Shown here: positions 1-6,358 of the stretch, one piece after another
Position numbering within the stretch: the stretch's first letter is position 1
How the letters are laid out: each line of letters starts with the position of its first letter
Assembly: GCA_903886985.1 (NCBI GenBank)
Contig: CAISOI010000150.1
Location: forward strand, 1 to 10,261
Length of the DNA: 10,261 nt
Direction: 5' to 3'
From: an uncultured Chthonomonas sp.
GTDB lineage: Bacteria > Armatimonadota > Chthonomonadetes > Chthonomonadales > CAJBBX01
Made by a program: the position numbers and the translations under genes
The notes under the pieces: model-generated
The model's input: only the letters and a program-made list of their open reading frames with translations
Databases searched by the model: none
Told to the model about the DNA's origin: nothing

Positions 1-1345
1 CCAATCCCGTAAACGTCCCGCTCGCATCCTGAAACTTCCCAGTCTCCACACCCATCTTCTGGATCACCGTCAACAGCACATTCGACAGTGGCGGATGTTT
101 GTCCGGATTGTGCGACAGATGTTGCCCATGTTTCAGTCCCCAAGCAGTGCCGCCCGAAACCAACAGAGGCAGATTCTTGGGACTATGATCGCCCTTCTCC
201 CCGCTGTTCATTCCGGAACCAAAAACGACCATCGTATGATCGAGCATGGTGCGTCCGCCCTCTTCCGTGGACTGCAAAAAGGTTAGGAATCGGGAGAGCC
301 TTTCAATATGGAATCGGTCAACTCCCGCCAATCTTGCAAGCATTCCTGGATCCCCACCGTGATGCGACAACTCATGGTGGTTTTCACCGCCTCCACCATA
401 ACCGCCCGCCTCCCGCGACCATTCAAACGTTATCACCCGCGTCGCATCCGTCACAAACGAGAGGTAGCTCAGCTCCAGCATCACATCAAGCCATGCCGGT
501 CGGTCGTGCGCGTTCATTGGCTGGCTGTTCACCTGCAAACCATCTTTAACAACCTTCGGTTTGGGTACATCGAGCCAGTTGACCTGCCGCTGAACCCGTA
601 CCTCCGTCTCCCGAACCGATGCCAAATATTCGCTCAATTTGGTCTGATCGGCTTTACCCAATCTTCGCTCCAGCGTCTTGGCTTCACCCAAAACGTCATC
701 CAAAATAGATCGCTTTTCGGCATATCGCTGGAGGGTTGCTCCACGCGAAGCTGCGTCATCCGGGACAAATAGCCGTTCAAATAGTCGCTGGGGGCTGTTC
801 TCCGTGGGAAGCGGAGTGCCATTCCGATCAAAAGCCAGCGTATGGCTATGGAGCGCGCCGCCCGTGCCAGACATATCCCCGATCTCAATACTCGGAAATC
901 GTGTATTCTCCCCGATTTTCTCAGCGATCACCTGATCTGCAGAGATGGTGTTTGTGTAATCCTTACCCGGTACCGCTCTCAGGTCTGCACCCGTAAGCCA
1001 GGTGTCCGCACCGGAGTGCCCGCCCGTCGCCATCGGATGCCCTATTCCCGTTATGACCGAAAACTTAGATCGATGTGGTTTCAGCGCCTCCAATGTTCGC
1101 GGGATCACATAATCGGCTCCGGCGGAAGCAGGCATCCAATCGAAAACATTCACCCCATTTGGCACATAGCAGAAGATGACTCGTGGCGTCGGCTTTACGC
1201 CCGATTTTGCCAGAGGCTTATAAGTCGACTCAGATGCCAGAGCATACCGCGGAAGCATCGCTTCCAGCAGTGGCAGACCTATAGCCGCTCCCATCCCTCT
1301 AAGGACGGTTCGGCGGGACATCGGTTTATGCAGTGGTGAATTCAT
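1..1345 (-). CDS. DUF1552 family Tat-exported protein (C-terminal end just outside window)
   Basis: The frame is open from ATG at 1345 to the left edge (448 codons, no stop), so the gene is cut off there. It begins MNSPLHKP then MSRRTVLRG, a twin-arginine signal followed by a short hydrophobic run ending near residue 35. A second possible start is the Met at 1321, directly before SRRTVLRG. Family-typical stretches are the N-terminal TPRVIFCYVPNGVNV, the central WSREAGGYGGGGENHHELSH, and the C-terminal LPLLVSGGTAWGLKHGQHL and DASGTFTGL. Members usually end just after this last motif, so only a few residues or the stop should be missing. The start lies 10 bases after the stop of the cytochrome-like gene and has an AAGG about 8 bases upstream, which suggests co-transcription. 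DUF1552 proteins regularly accompany DUF1592-type cytochromes; their biochemical role is not established. No frameshift was seen. Confidence 0.9.
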   Translation of the reverse strand, partial: MNSPLHKPMSRRTVLRGMGAAIGLPLLEAMLPRYALASESTYKPLAKSGVKPTPRVIFCYVPNGVNVFDWMPASAGADYVIPRTLEALKPHRSKFSVITGIGHPMATGGHSGADTWLTGADLRAVPGKDYTNTISADQVIAEKIGENTRFPSIEIGDMSGTGGALHSHTLAFDRNGTPLPTENSPQRLFERLFVPDDAASRGATLQRYAEKRSILDDVLGEAKTLERRLGKADQTKLSEYLASVRETEVRVQRQVNWLDVPKPKVVKDGLQVNSQPMNAHDRPAWLDVMLELSYLSFVTDATRVITFEWSREAGGYGGGGENHHELSHHGGDPGMLARLAGVDRFHIERLSRFLTFLQSTEEGGRTMLDHTMVVFGSGMNSGEKGDHSPKNLPLLVSGGTAWGLKHGQHLSHNPDKHPPLSNVLLTVIQKMGVETGKFQDASGTFTGL

Positions 1346-1355
1346 TTTGTTTGCC

Positions 1356-3935
1356 TTACTTGGTCGTAAACTGGTTCGACGATACGATGGCGTTGACCAT
1401 TGCCCGAAGCGAATATTTATGTTGCTTCATGTTCGTGACGTAACTCTTTACCGCCGGTCGATCCGAAAATCCCAGTTCCCTGCCGAGTGCATAGGTCGCA
1501 ACCTGCTGTGCGAGTGCATTCAGGAACATGTCTTCCTTCTTCAGCAACTGCGCCTGCAATCCCTCTACCCCCACAATGGAGGTTCCATCCGGCATCTTCG
1601 AGGAGGCGTCGATCAAGGGGTCATCCCGCTCGATTCGTCCCTGATACCCGTGTCCCTCGCGATCTCGCCACTCCCCGCAGGCGTTATAATTCTCCATCGC
1701 GAAACCGAGCGGGTCAATCTTATCATGACAACGCCCACACGATGGATTCTCCCGATGTATCTGCAATCGCTGACGCACCGTCGCCTTGTCGATCCCCGGA
1801 ACTTTGTTGGCGATCTCTCCGACATTCGCAATCGGCAGCCCGGGATCACTGTCGAGGAGTGTCTTCAATATCCAGACGCCTCGCTTGACCGGAGAGGTCC
1901 GCGTCCCGTTAGATGTAATACACTGGATGGATGCCTGCGTTACCAGTCCGCCGCGATGGGCATCCGGCGCAACCGCAACTTTTCGGAAATTATCTCCTCG
2001 AACACCGTCAATCGCGTAGAACCGTGCGAGCCGCTCGTTGATCGTCACGAAATCGCTCTTGATCAAGTTCCGTGCATCCAGGTCTTTGAGGAGTATCTCC
2101 GAGAAAAACGCCTCGGTCTCCTGAACCATCGAAATCTCCAGGTGGCGGTCGTACTGCGGATAGAGACTCTGCACCGGCGGGTTCGCGCCGACCTGCCGCG
2201 TACCCAGCCACTGCCCGGTGAAATTCCTCACAAATGACGCACTCTTCGAGTCCGCCAGCATTCGATTCACTTGCGCAGTCAGCACGGTCGGCTTTGCAAG
2301 TTCACCCGTCGAGGCTAGTTTGAACAGCTCCTCATCCGGCATAGAAGACCAGAGAAAATAGGAGAGTCGCGACGCAAGTTCGTAAGGAGAAAGTTTGCGC
2401 GGTACCGCAGTCTGCACCTCCGGTTCCACCAAGAAGAGAAAGTGAGGGGACGCGAGAGTCGCAGCCAGTGGTGTCTTCATCGCCTCAATAAACGACGGTT
2501 TCTCGGGTCGAAGTTTTGTAAATAGAGCAACCTTCGCATCGACCTCAAGCTGCGAAACTGGGCGACGATAAGCTCGAGTCATGAAAGACTTGATTATTGA
2601 TTGAGCGCACGATTTTTCTTCCGCAGGCGATCCCGGCAAGCGAGTGATAATTTTGGAATGGCTGACCGGCGGCCAGACCGGATGCGCTGGTCCCTCCAAC
2701 TCTATCCAATCTATCAGCAAATTCGGTCGCGCAAACTCATCCCGCCCCTGCAGCCAGAAATTCTCCAACTCTCTTGGAATGTCGTAAGCGTAATTGAACT
2801 CAAGTCCTGCATCCAGCTTCGTGAAATGCGCGTGTATCTCATAAACTTTCGGAGCCGACTCCGGCGCATCAATATCCATCTCCGCGATAACCCTCGGTGT
2901 GCCGCCAAGATTCTGCGTGATCTTCAATCTCGGTGGACCGTACTCATACATTCGATGCGTCGAAAAGTGCTTCAGGTCGGACTCAAATTGGCTGTCGTGA
3001 TACTTCGCGCCTTTCGGATTCTCTTTCATCTGCTGATCGCGCCGATCCCCCAGAATCTTGCGAGCTGACGCTGCCACAGCCTCCCTATTGGGAACCCGAC
3101 TTGCCGCGCGGAACCGAATAATGTAATCGCCCTCATATGGCACGGTGAACCCGCGAAATCCGACGCTTTTGTCCCACGAATCGTGGTGAATGACCGTGAA
3201 GCCATTCTCAACCTTGTTTTCGCCCTTGTTGAGAAGAATGTTGTTGCCATCTCGCATCACGCGATATCGGTCCCCGCCAAGGGTGTTCTCTTCCGGCTCG
3301 AAGTGCCATTTTAGAACAGGAGGTTTTGGTCCCTCCACCAGTGCCCGATCAACGATCTGGCGTGCGGCAGAGTAGTAGAGCTCCACTTGAAGAGGAGAAA
3401 TGGTTAGTGCCTGCCCGATATTGTCAAACCCTCCGGCGGGAGGGTCCTCCGGAAATCGGTCGGCTGGGTGGAAATCGACTCCAACGAGATCGCGAATGGT
3501 GTTGTTATACTCTGCCCGATTGATGCGCCGCATGACCACACGCGCTCCGCGCTTGGCTATCTCGCTCTTCCCGAGTTCCGTAGTTATCCAATCCGCAAAC
3601 TTCCCTGCGCTGACAACCGACGGCTGCTTCTCAGTTGGCGGCGGCATCTGGCGGAGATTGATCACATTCAGCACCTCTACCCACTTCTCCTTGACCCGCG
3701 CATCCGCAAAGTTGTTGACTAGTCCATCCAAATTGAGCTTGCCCTGCGGATTCACTGCACCGTGGCAACGAATACAGTGCTCCTTCAAAAAGGGACGGAC
3801 TGTTTTTTCAAAACTGGCTGGTTCAACCACCGTAGGGGATTGTTGGGACGAAACAGGAAATCCAGAACTGATTCCAACCGCAAGAGTTAGATAAATAGCC
3901 GACGTGAACGAATGTTTTGAAGAGAGCAATTTCAT
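1356..3935 (-). CDS. Planctomycete-type cytochrome c-like protein, DUF1587/DUF1595/DUF1592/DUF1588/DUF1585
   Basis: An 859-residue exported protein. Residues 1-31 look like a Sec signal. A CxxCH haem site (C54-IR-C57-H58, in the sequence HCIRCHGAVNPQGKLNLDG) marks the N-terminal cytochrome-like domain. DUF1587 follows at about 137-200 (RAEYNNTIRDLVGVDF), then a beta-rich insert at about 207-415 of the carbohydrate-binding-like type (ending LLIDWIELEGP), DUF1595 at about 443-503, DUF1592 at about 513-640 (LSPYELASRLSYFLWSSMPD), DUF1588 from about 660 (RGGLVTQASIQCITSNGTRT), with a second CxxCH (C733-GR-C736-H737, CHDKIDPLGFAMENY), and DUF1585 at about 783-856. This is the full family order and normal length. 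By family knowledge it is a periplasmic haem protein thought to act in electron transfer or polysaccharide oxidation, but no substrate is proven. It is first in a two-gene unit with the DUF1552 gene. No clear Shine-Dalgarno precedes its ATG. Confidence 0.93.
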   Translation of the reverse strand: MKLLSSKHSFTSAIYLTLAVGISSGFPVSSQQSPTVVEPASFEKTVRPFLKEHCIRCHGAVNPQGKLNLDGLVNNFADARVKEKWVEVLNVINLRQMPPPTEKQPSVVSAGKFADWITTELGKSEIAKRGARVVMRRINRAEYNNTIRDLVGVDFHPADRFPEDPPAGGFDNIGQALTISPLQVELYYSAARQIVDRALVEGPKPPVLKWHFEPEENTLGGDRYRVMRDGNNILLNKGENKVENGFTVIHHDSWDKSVGFRGFTVPYEGDYIIRFRAASRVPNREAVAASARKILGDRRDQQMKENPKGAKYHDSQFESDLKHFSTHRMYEYGPPRLKITQNLGGTPRVIAEMDIDAPESAPKVYEIHAHFTKLDAGLEFNYAYDIPRELENFWLQGRDEFARPNLLIDWIELEGPAHPVWPPVSHSKIITRLPGSPAEEKSCAQSIIKSFMTRAYRRPVSQLEVDAKVALFTKLRPEKPSFIEAMKTPLAATLASPHFLFLVEPEVQTAVPRKLSPYELASRLSYFLWSSMPDEELFKLASTGELAKPTVLTAQVNRMLADSKSASFVRNFTGQWLGTRQVGANPPVQSLYPQYDRHLEISMVQETEAFFSEILLKDLDARNLIKSDFVTINERLARFYAIDGVRGDNFRKVAVAPDAHRGGLVTQASIQCITSNGTRTSPVKRGVWILKTLLDSDPGLPIANVGEIANKVPGIDKATVRQRLQIHRENPSCGRCHDKIDPLGFAMENYNACGEWRDREGHGYQGRIERDDPLIDASSKMPDGTSIVGVEGLQAQLLKKEDMFLNALAQQVATYALGRELGFSDRPAVKSYVTNMKQHKYSLRAMVNAIVSSNQFTTK

Positions 3936-3952
3936 AGGTGAATAGAGCCTAA

Positions 3953-3958
3953 TTTATA
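3953..3958 (-). promoter_or_regulatory. Possible -10 element for the cytochrome/DUF1552 unit
   Basis: Read on the minus strand this is TATAAA, 17 bases before the ATG at 3935. That would give a very short leader, consistent with the absence of a Shine-Dalgarno sequence. No good -35 box was found at 16-18 bases, so the call rests on one hexamer in an A/T-rich stretch. Confidence 0.3.
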
Positions 3959-4019
3959 GTTAAAGTTACGGGGTTAAGTACGTTTTCGTGAGTGTGATTC
4001 CCTGCTTGACTTCCCGTAC

Positions 4020-4088
4020 ATTGCCCTCATGCCGGAACTCCTAGCTCAAGCGTCAACCGCCCAAACACCTACCATCCCCACTCAAACT
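4020..4088 (+). pseudogene. Relic of a third signal-peptide/linker region of the exported-module family
   Basis: The frame through 4020-4088 reads IALMPELLAQASTAQTPTIP. This matches the end of the signal peptide and linker of the gene at 6359 (TAIAPELLVQAATSQTPAIP) and, in its last part, the gene at 4801 (SAQTPAIPAS). Base-level similarity is also plain, for example CAAACACCTACCATCCCCAC against CAAACGCCTGCCATCCCCGC. The beta-sandwich that should follow is absent: from about 4089 the frame diverges and stops at TAA 4143-4145. Upstream there is no RR motif and no Shine-Dalgarno sequence; a stop lies at 3975. An ATG at 4029 would give only 38 residues. I read it as the leftover of a paralogue lost by deletion or interrupted when the 4200 gene arrived. 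Chance similarity of Ala/Pro/Thr-rich linkers is the alternative. Confidence 0.45.
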
Positions 4089-4137
4089 TACTCCCTCCGC
4101 ACTGAAACAGACATCGGTGATTGCTCCTCGCAATTGA

Positions 4138-4146
4138 TGGTATAAT
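4138..4146 (+). promoter_or_regulatory. Extended -10 promoter for the AbrB-like gene
   Basis: TGG followed by a perfect TATAAT forms an extended -10 (TGnTATAAT). No good -35 is seen (TGATTG at 4118-4123 is the hexamer at 17-base spacing), which is usual for extended -10 promoters. A start near 4153 would give a leader of about 47 bases before the ATG at 4200. Confidence 0.6.
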
Positions 4147-4156
4147 TTATTACATT

Positions 4157-4173
4157 GGTGGGTTCAGCCCACC
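4157..4173 (+). promoter_or_regulatory. Inverted repeat/hairpin at the predicted transcription start
   Basis: GGTGGG (4157-4162), loop TTCAG, CCCACC (4168-4173) is a perfect six-pair inverted repeat beginning about 11 bases after the -10 box. It could be an operator for the AbrB-like protein encoded just downstream, because AbrB/MazE-type proteins commonly bind palindromes in their own promoters. It could equally be a stabilising 5' RNA hairpin. It has no T-run, so it is not an intrinsic terminator. Confidence 0.4.
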
Positions 4174-4199
4174 GCATAGTTGTAGAGAGGGTGCTCCCA

Positions 4200-4751
4200 A
4201 TGGAACTTTTAGAAAGCAACCTTGACGACCTGCGAGTAGCGGATCGAAAGGGTCGCGTGACTCTTGGAAGTAAATATGCTGGAAAGCGCTTCGCTCTACA
4301 CGAACAAGCGGACGGTAGTACAGTCCTGACACCAGTACTCGTGGTGCCAGAGAGTGAGCAATCCATCACTTCACGCCAACTTAATGATAGTTTTCTTCTA
4401 CTCGCAGGATTGACAAACAATTGGGACGGTCATGGTTCTATCGCCCCAACGAACGCCATGATTGATTGTGCTCGGGAGGCGCTGGCACTATTGCATGCCG
4501 GAGCAGTTGCTCGTAATATTCATTGGATTGACCCACACGTCGGCTCAAATGAACGAGGTCAGGTTACGCTTGAATGGTGGCATCATTCTCGCTCGCTCAC
4601 CGTCTTTATTCGCTCACTTGATAAGATAGAGTATCTCAAAGCATGGGGGCAAAACATTGACAGCCAAATGGAAGATGGTGAGATTGTCCGCCTAAATGAT
4701 TTTGTGACTCTGTCACGATGGCTATACCAGAGTGATGCCTCAGCAATGTGA
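4200..4751 (+). CDS. AbrB-like N-terminal domain fused to an uncharacterised 'NWDG...LEWW' domain
   Basis: 183 residues from ATG 4200, chosen because GAGAGG (4185-4190) lies 9 bases upstream. A TTG at 4155 is in frame but sits almost on the predicted transcript start and inside the hairpin. Residues about 8-52 (LRVADRKGRVTLGSKYAGKR, then LHEQADGSTVLTPVLVVPE) resemble a swapped-hairpin AbrB/SpoVT/MazE-type domain, normally DNA-binding and often an antitoxin. Residues about 60-177 resemble a widespread hypothetical family marked by NWDG (74-77), a helix with several Ala (about 86-100) and a strand QVTLEWWHHSRSLTVFI (121-137), ending in an aromatic LSRWLY helix. No signal peptide or membrane segment, so cytoplasmic. 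No obvious toxin partner lies next to it: the next gene starts 49 bases later and encodes an exported protein. Function unknown; a transcription regulator or orphan antitoxin is the best guess. Confidence 0.75.
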   Translation: MELLESNLDDLRVADRKGRVTLGSKYAGKRFALHEQADGSTVLTPVLVVPESEQSITSRQLNDSFLLLAGLTNNWDGHGSIAPTNAMIDCAREALALLHAGAVARNIHWIDPHVGSNERGQVTLEWWHHSRSLTVFIRSLDKIEYLKAWGQNIDSQMEDGEIVRLNDFVTLSRWLYQSDASAM

Positions 4752-4787
4752 GCGAGCGGACACAGTGACTTAGCTCAATTTATGATG

Positions 4788-4792
4788 AAGGA
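4788..4792 (+). promoter_or_regulatory. Ribosome binding site for the GTG-initiated gene at 4801
   Basis: AAGGA with 8 bases to the GTG at 4801. It decides the start: the nearby ATGs at 4782 and 4785 are out of frame, while the GTG opens directly onto the NRREF twin-arginine motif. Confidence 0.65.
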
Positions 4793-4800
4793 AGAAAATC

Positions 4801-6348
4801 GTGAACAGAAGAGAATTCATCCTAGGAACCACTGGTTTTACGATTACTCCGTCTATACTGTCCGCCCAAACGCCTGCCATCCCCGCTTCAACAGTTTCAA
4901 AAGACGAAATCTTCGCCGACTTCGAATCCGGCACTTTCGATGGATGGACACTCTCCGGAAACTGCTGGACCAAAGAATCCCACGACGCAACAACCATTCC
5001 AGGCATTACTGGCTTTCAGGGCAAACGCTTTCTCTGTACACTTCATCCAAAGCTTGGCAATAACGCCACCGGCAAAGCCATCTCCCGCGAATTCACCATC
5101 GAGAAACCGTTTATCAACTTCCTGATCGGCGGGGGAAACTACCCTGGCGAGACGTGTTTGAACTTGGTGGTAGACGGAAAAATTATGCGCACCGAGACGG
5201 GGAACAACAGTTCAGAACTTATACAGAAAAGCTGGGATGTGTCGCAGCTGGTCGGGAAGAAGGCGCGGTTTGAGGTGGTGGATATTTCGAAGTCAACGGA
5301 GCGTGGGTATGTGATGGTGGATGAAATACGATATGCTACACCGCACACCAAAGAAGTGAGAGAAGCATGGAATAATGCATCATCTTGGACAGACCATGAC
5401 GGAAAAACCCTTCTGTTGACCGAGCAGCAGTTGCATTTTTTTAACAGTGTTAACAATATCTGTGGTGACCTATCATTCTTGCCCGAAAAATCCTTTGGAA
5501 TTTCAGAAGGTCAGCTAAGACAATGCATGTTGCGAGTATCACAGCGAGTCATTGAACCAGATCTAGATCACGTACCTATGGAAGACGCTGCTCTCCTTTC
5601 AAGGAAAATTGCAGATGGAATTGACAATGACGTTATTCCATATCTATTTAAGAATCTGAATATTCACTCGAACGAAAATCTAATGGCATTTCTTCACTAC
5701 CAGAGTATCATCGACTATATGCGAACGCACGCTTGGTTTGACAGTCACAATGCCCAACATTTGGAAAGATACCAATATGTGGATAGTGGCAATGACAAAC
5801 GTGCAGGAGTTCAAGGATTTATAGATCAGGATGAACTTATCACAATTTGTGGTCCGTTGAATTGGGCAGCTTGTGAATTGTCTGCATTAGGCGGGTATTC
5901 CAACATGTTGAAAATAGAAGGCTTCGTAAGACAGTCGGGGAACGCTATTCTCCCACCTGCTGACAATATTGCCCCATGGCATTCCTGGGTATCTTTGCGA
6001 TTGCCTGATGGATCTATTTGTCATGCGGACCCTACTATCGCCAGAATCAACCTTAAAGTCGCAAGAAAGAGAAACGGGTTTATCTTCAATCCTCACAGCT
6101 TACCGCTTTCCAGATGGGAACGAGGTCTGTTCATTGCTACCCACTGGGCAAATAGGAGCCCCGTAATTGGAGTGATTAAGAACAGCGAGAACGTGAAACG
6201 ATTGTGGACAGCAAAATTCTTCTCACGCGAGGAGACATCCATCGGAACGTACAATATCGAATATACGGCATGGAAGAAGTTACAAAGTAATTTGTCGGGA
6301 CCATTCTTAGATTATTTTTACAAGGATGCTCAAGCTGCGGAAAAATAA
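4801..6348 (+). CDS. Tat-exported protein: fructosidase-type beta-sandwich module plus transglutaminase-like domain
   Basis: 515 residues from a GTG start. NRREFILGTTGF (2-13) is a Tat-type signal, followed by a SAQTPAIPAS linker. Residues about 37-176 form the shared module (ADFESGTFDGWTLSG, INFLIGGGNYPGETCLNL, VDGKI, SWDVSQLVGKKARFEVVD, GYVMVDEI), like the beta-sandwich attached to GH32 fructosidases/levanases and probably glycan-binding or structural. Residues about 180-345 are unassigned, mostly helical. Residues 345-415 carry a transglutaminase/papain-like pattern: C350 (ITICGPLNWAACELSALGG, with G374 exactly 24 residues after C350, as in the family), H394 (PWHSWVSLRLPDG) and D410 (CHADPT). 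All three triad positions are present, so activity as a peptidase, amidase or transglutaminase is plausible; the substrate is unknown. It is followed after 10 bases by the gene at 6359, probably as one operon. The C-terminal half appears more A/T-rich than the module. Confidence 0.82.
   Translation: MNRREFILGTTGFTITPSILSAQTPAIPASTVSKDEIFADFESGTFDGWTLSGNCWTKESHDATTIPGITGFQGKRFLCTLHPKLGNNATGKAISREFTIEKPFINFLIGGGNYPGETCLNLVVDGKIMRTETGNNSSELIQKSWDVSQLVGKKARFEVVDISKSTERGYVMVDEIRYATPHTKEVREAWNNASSWTDHDGKTLLLTEQQLHFFNSVNNICGDLSFLPEKSFGISEGQLRQCMLRVSQRVIEPDLDHVPMEDAALLSRKIADGIDNDVIPYLFKNLNIHSNENLMAFLHYQSIIDYMRTHAWFDSHNAQHLERYQYVDSGNDKRAGVQGFIDQDELITICGPLNWAACELSALGGYSNMLKIEGFVRQSGNAILPPADNIAPWHSWVSLRLPDGSICHADPTIARINLKVARKRNGFIFNPHSLPLSRWERGLFIATHWANRSPVIGVIKNSENVKRLWTAKFFSREETSIGTYNIEYTAWKKLQSNLSGPFLDYFYKDAQAAEK
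4865..5329 (+). repeat. Duplicated beta-sandwich module, copy 1
   Basis: 465 bases that align without net gaps to 6438-6902 (offset 1573). Bases 4865-4943 are identical to 6438-6516 over 79 positions, and the rest shows scattered single-base changes. Similarity stops sharply at both ends, inside the linker on the left and after the MVDEI codons on the right, so the unit copied corresponds to linker plus domain. Confidence 0.9.
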
Positions 6349-6351
6349 GGA
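6347..6351 (+). promoter_or_regulatory. Ribosome binding site for the gene at 6359
   Basis: AAGGA overlaps the TAA stop of the preceding gene and lies 7 bases before ATG 6359. It favours 6359 over the in-frame ATG at 6326, which would add an unhelpful charged stretch ahead of the Tat signal and overlap the upstream gene. Confidence 0.7.
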
Positions 6352-6358
6352 ACAACTA

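Noticed and set aside
634..888. Minus-strand open frame inside the DUF1552 region, suggesting a frameshift
   Set aside because: The main DUF1552 frame is continuous from 1345 to the left edge with family motifs throughout; this frame is out of phase and has no motif.
1347..2237. Long plus-strand open frame (296 codons) opposite the cytochrome-like gene
   Set aside because: It lies antisense to the conserved DUF1588/DUF1585 region, has no ribosome binding site or recognisable domain, and is rich in Arg and Pro as expected of a shadow frame.
4155..4199. Upstream TTG start for the AbrB-like gene
   Set aside because: It sits at the predicted transcript start inside the hairpin and has no ribosome binding site, whereas ATG 4200 has GAGAGG at 9 bases.
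6326..6358. Upstream ATG start for the beta-lactamase-like gene
   Set aside because: It overlaps the preceding gene and adds MLKLRKNKEQL ahead of an otherwise standard Tat signal; ATG 6359 has AAGGA at 7 bases.
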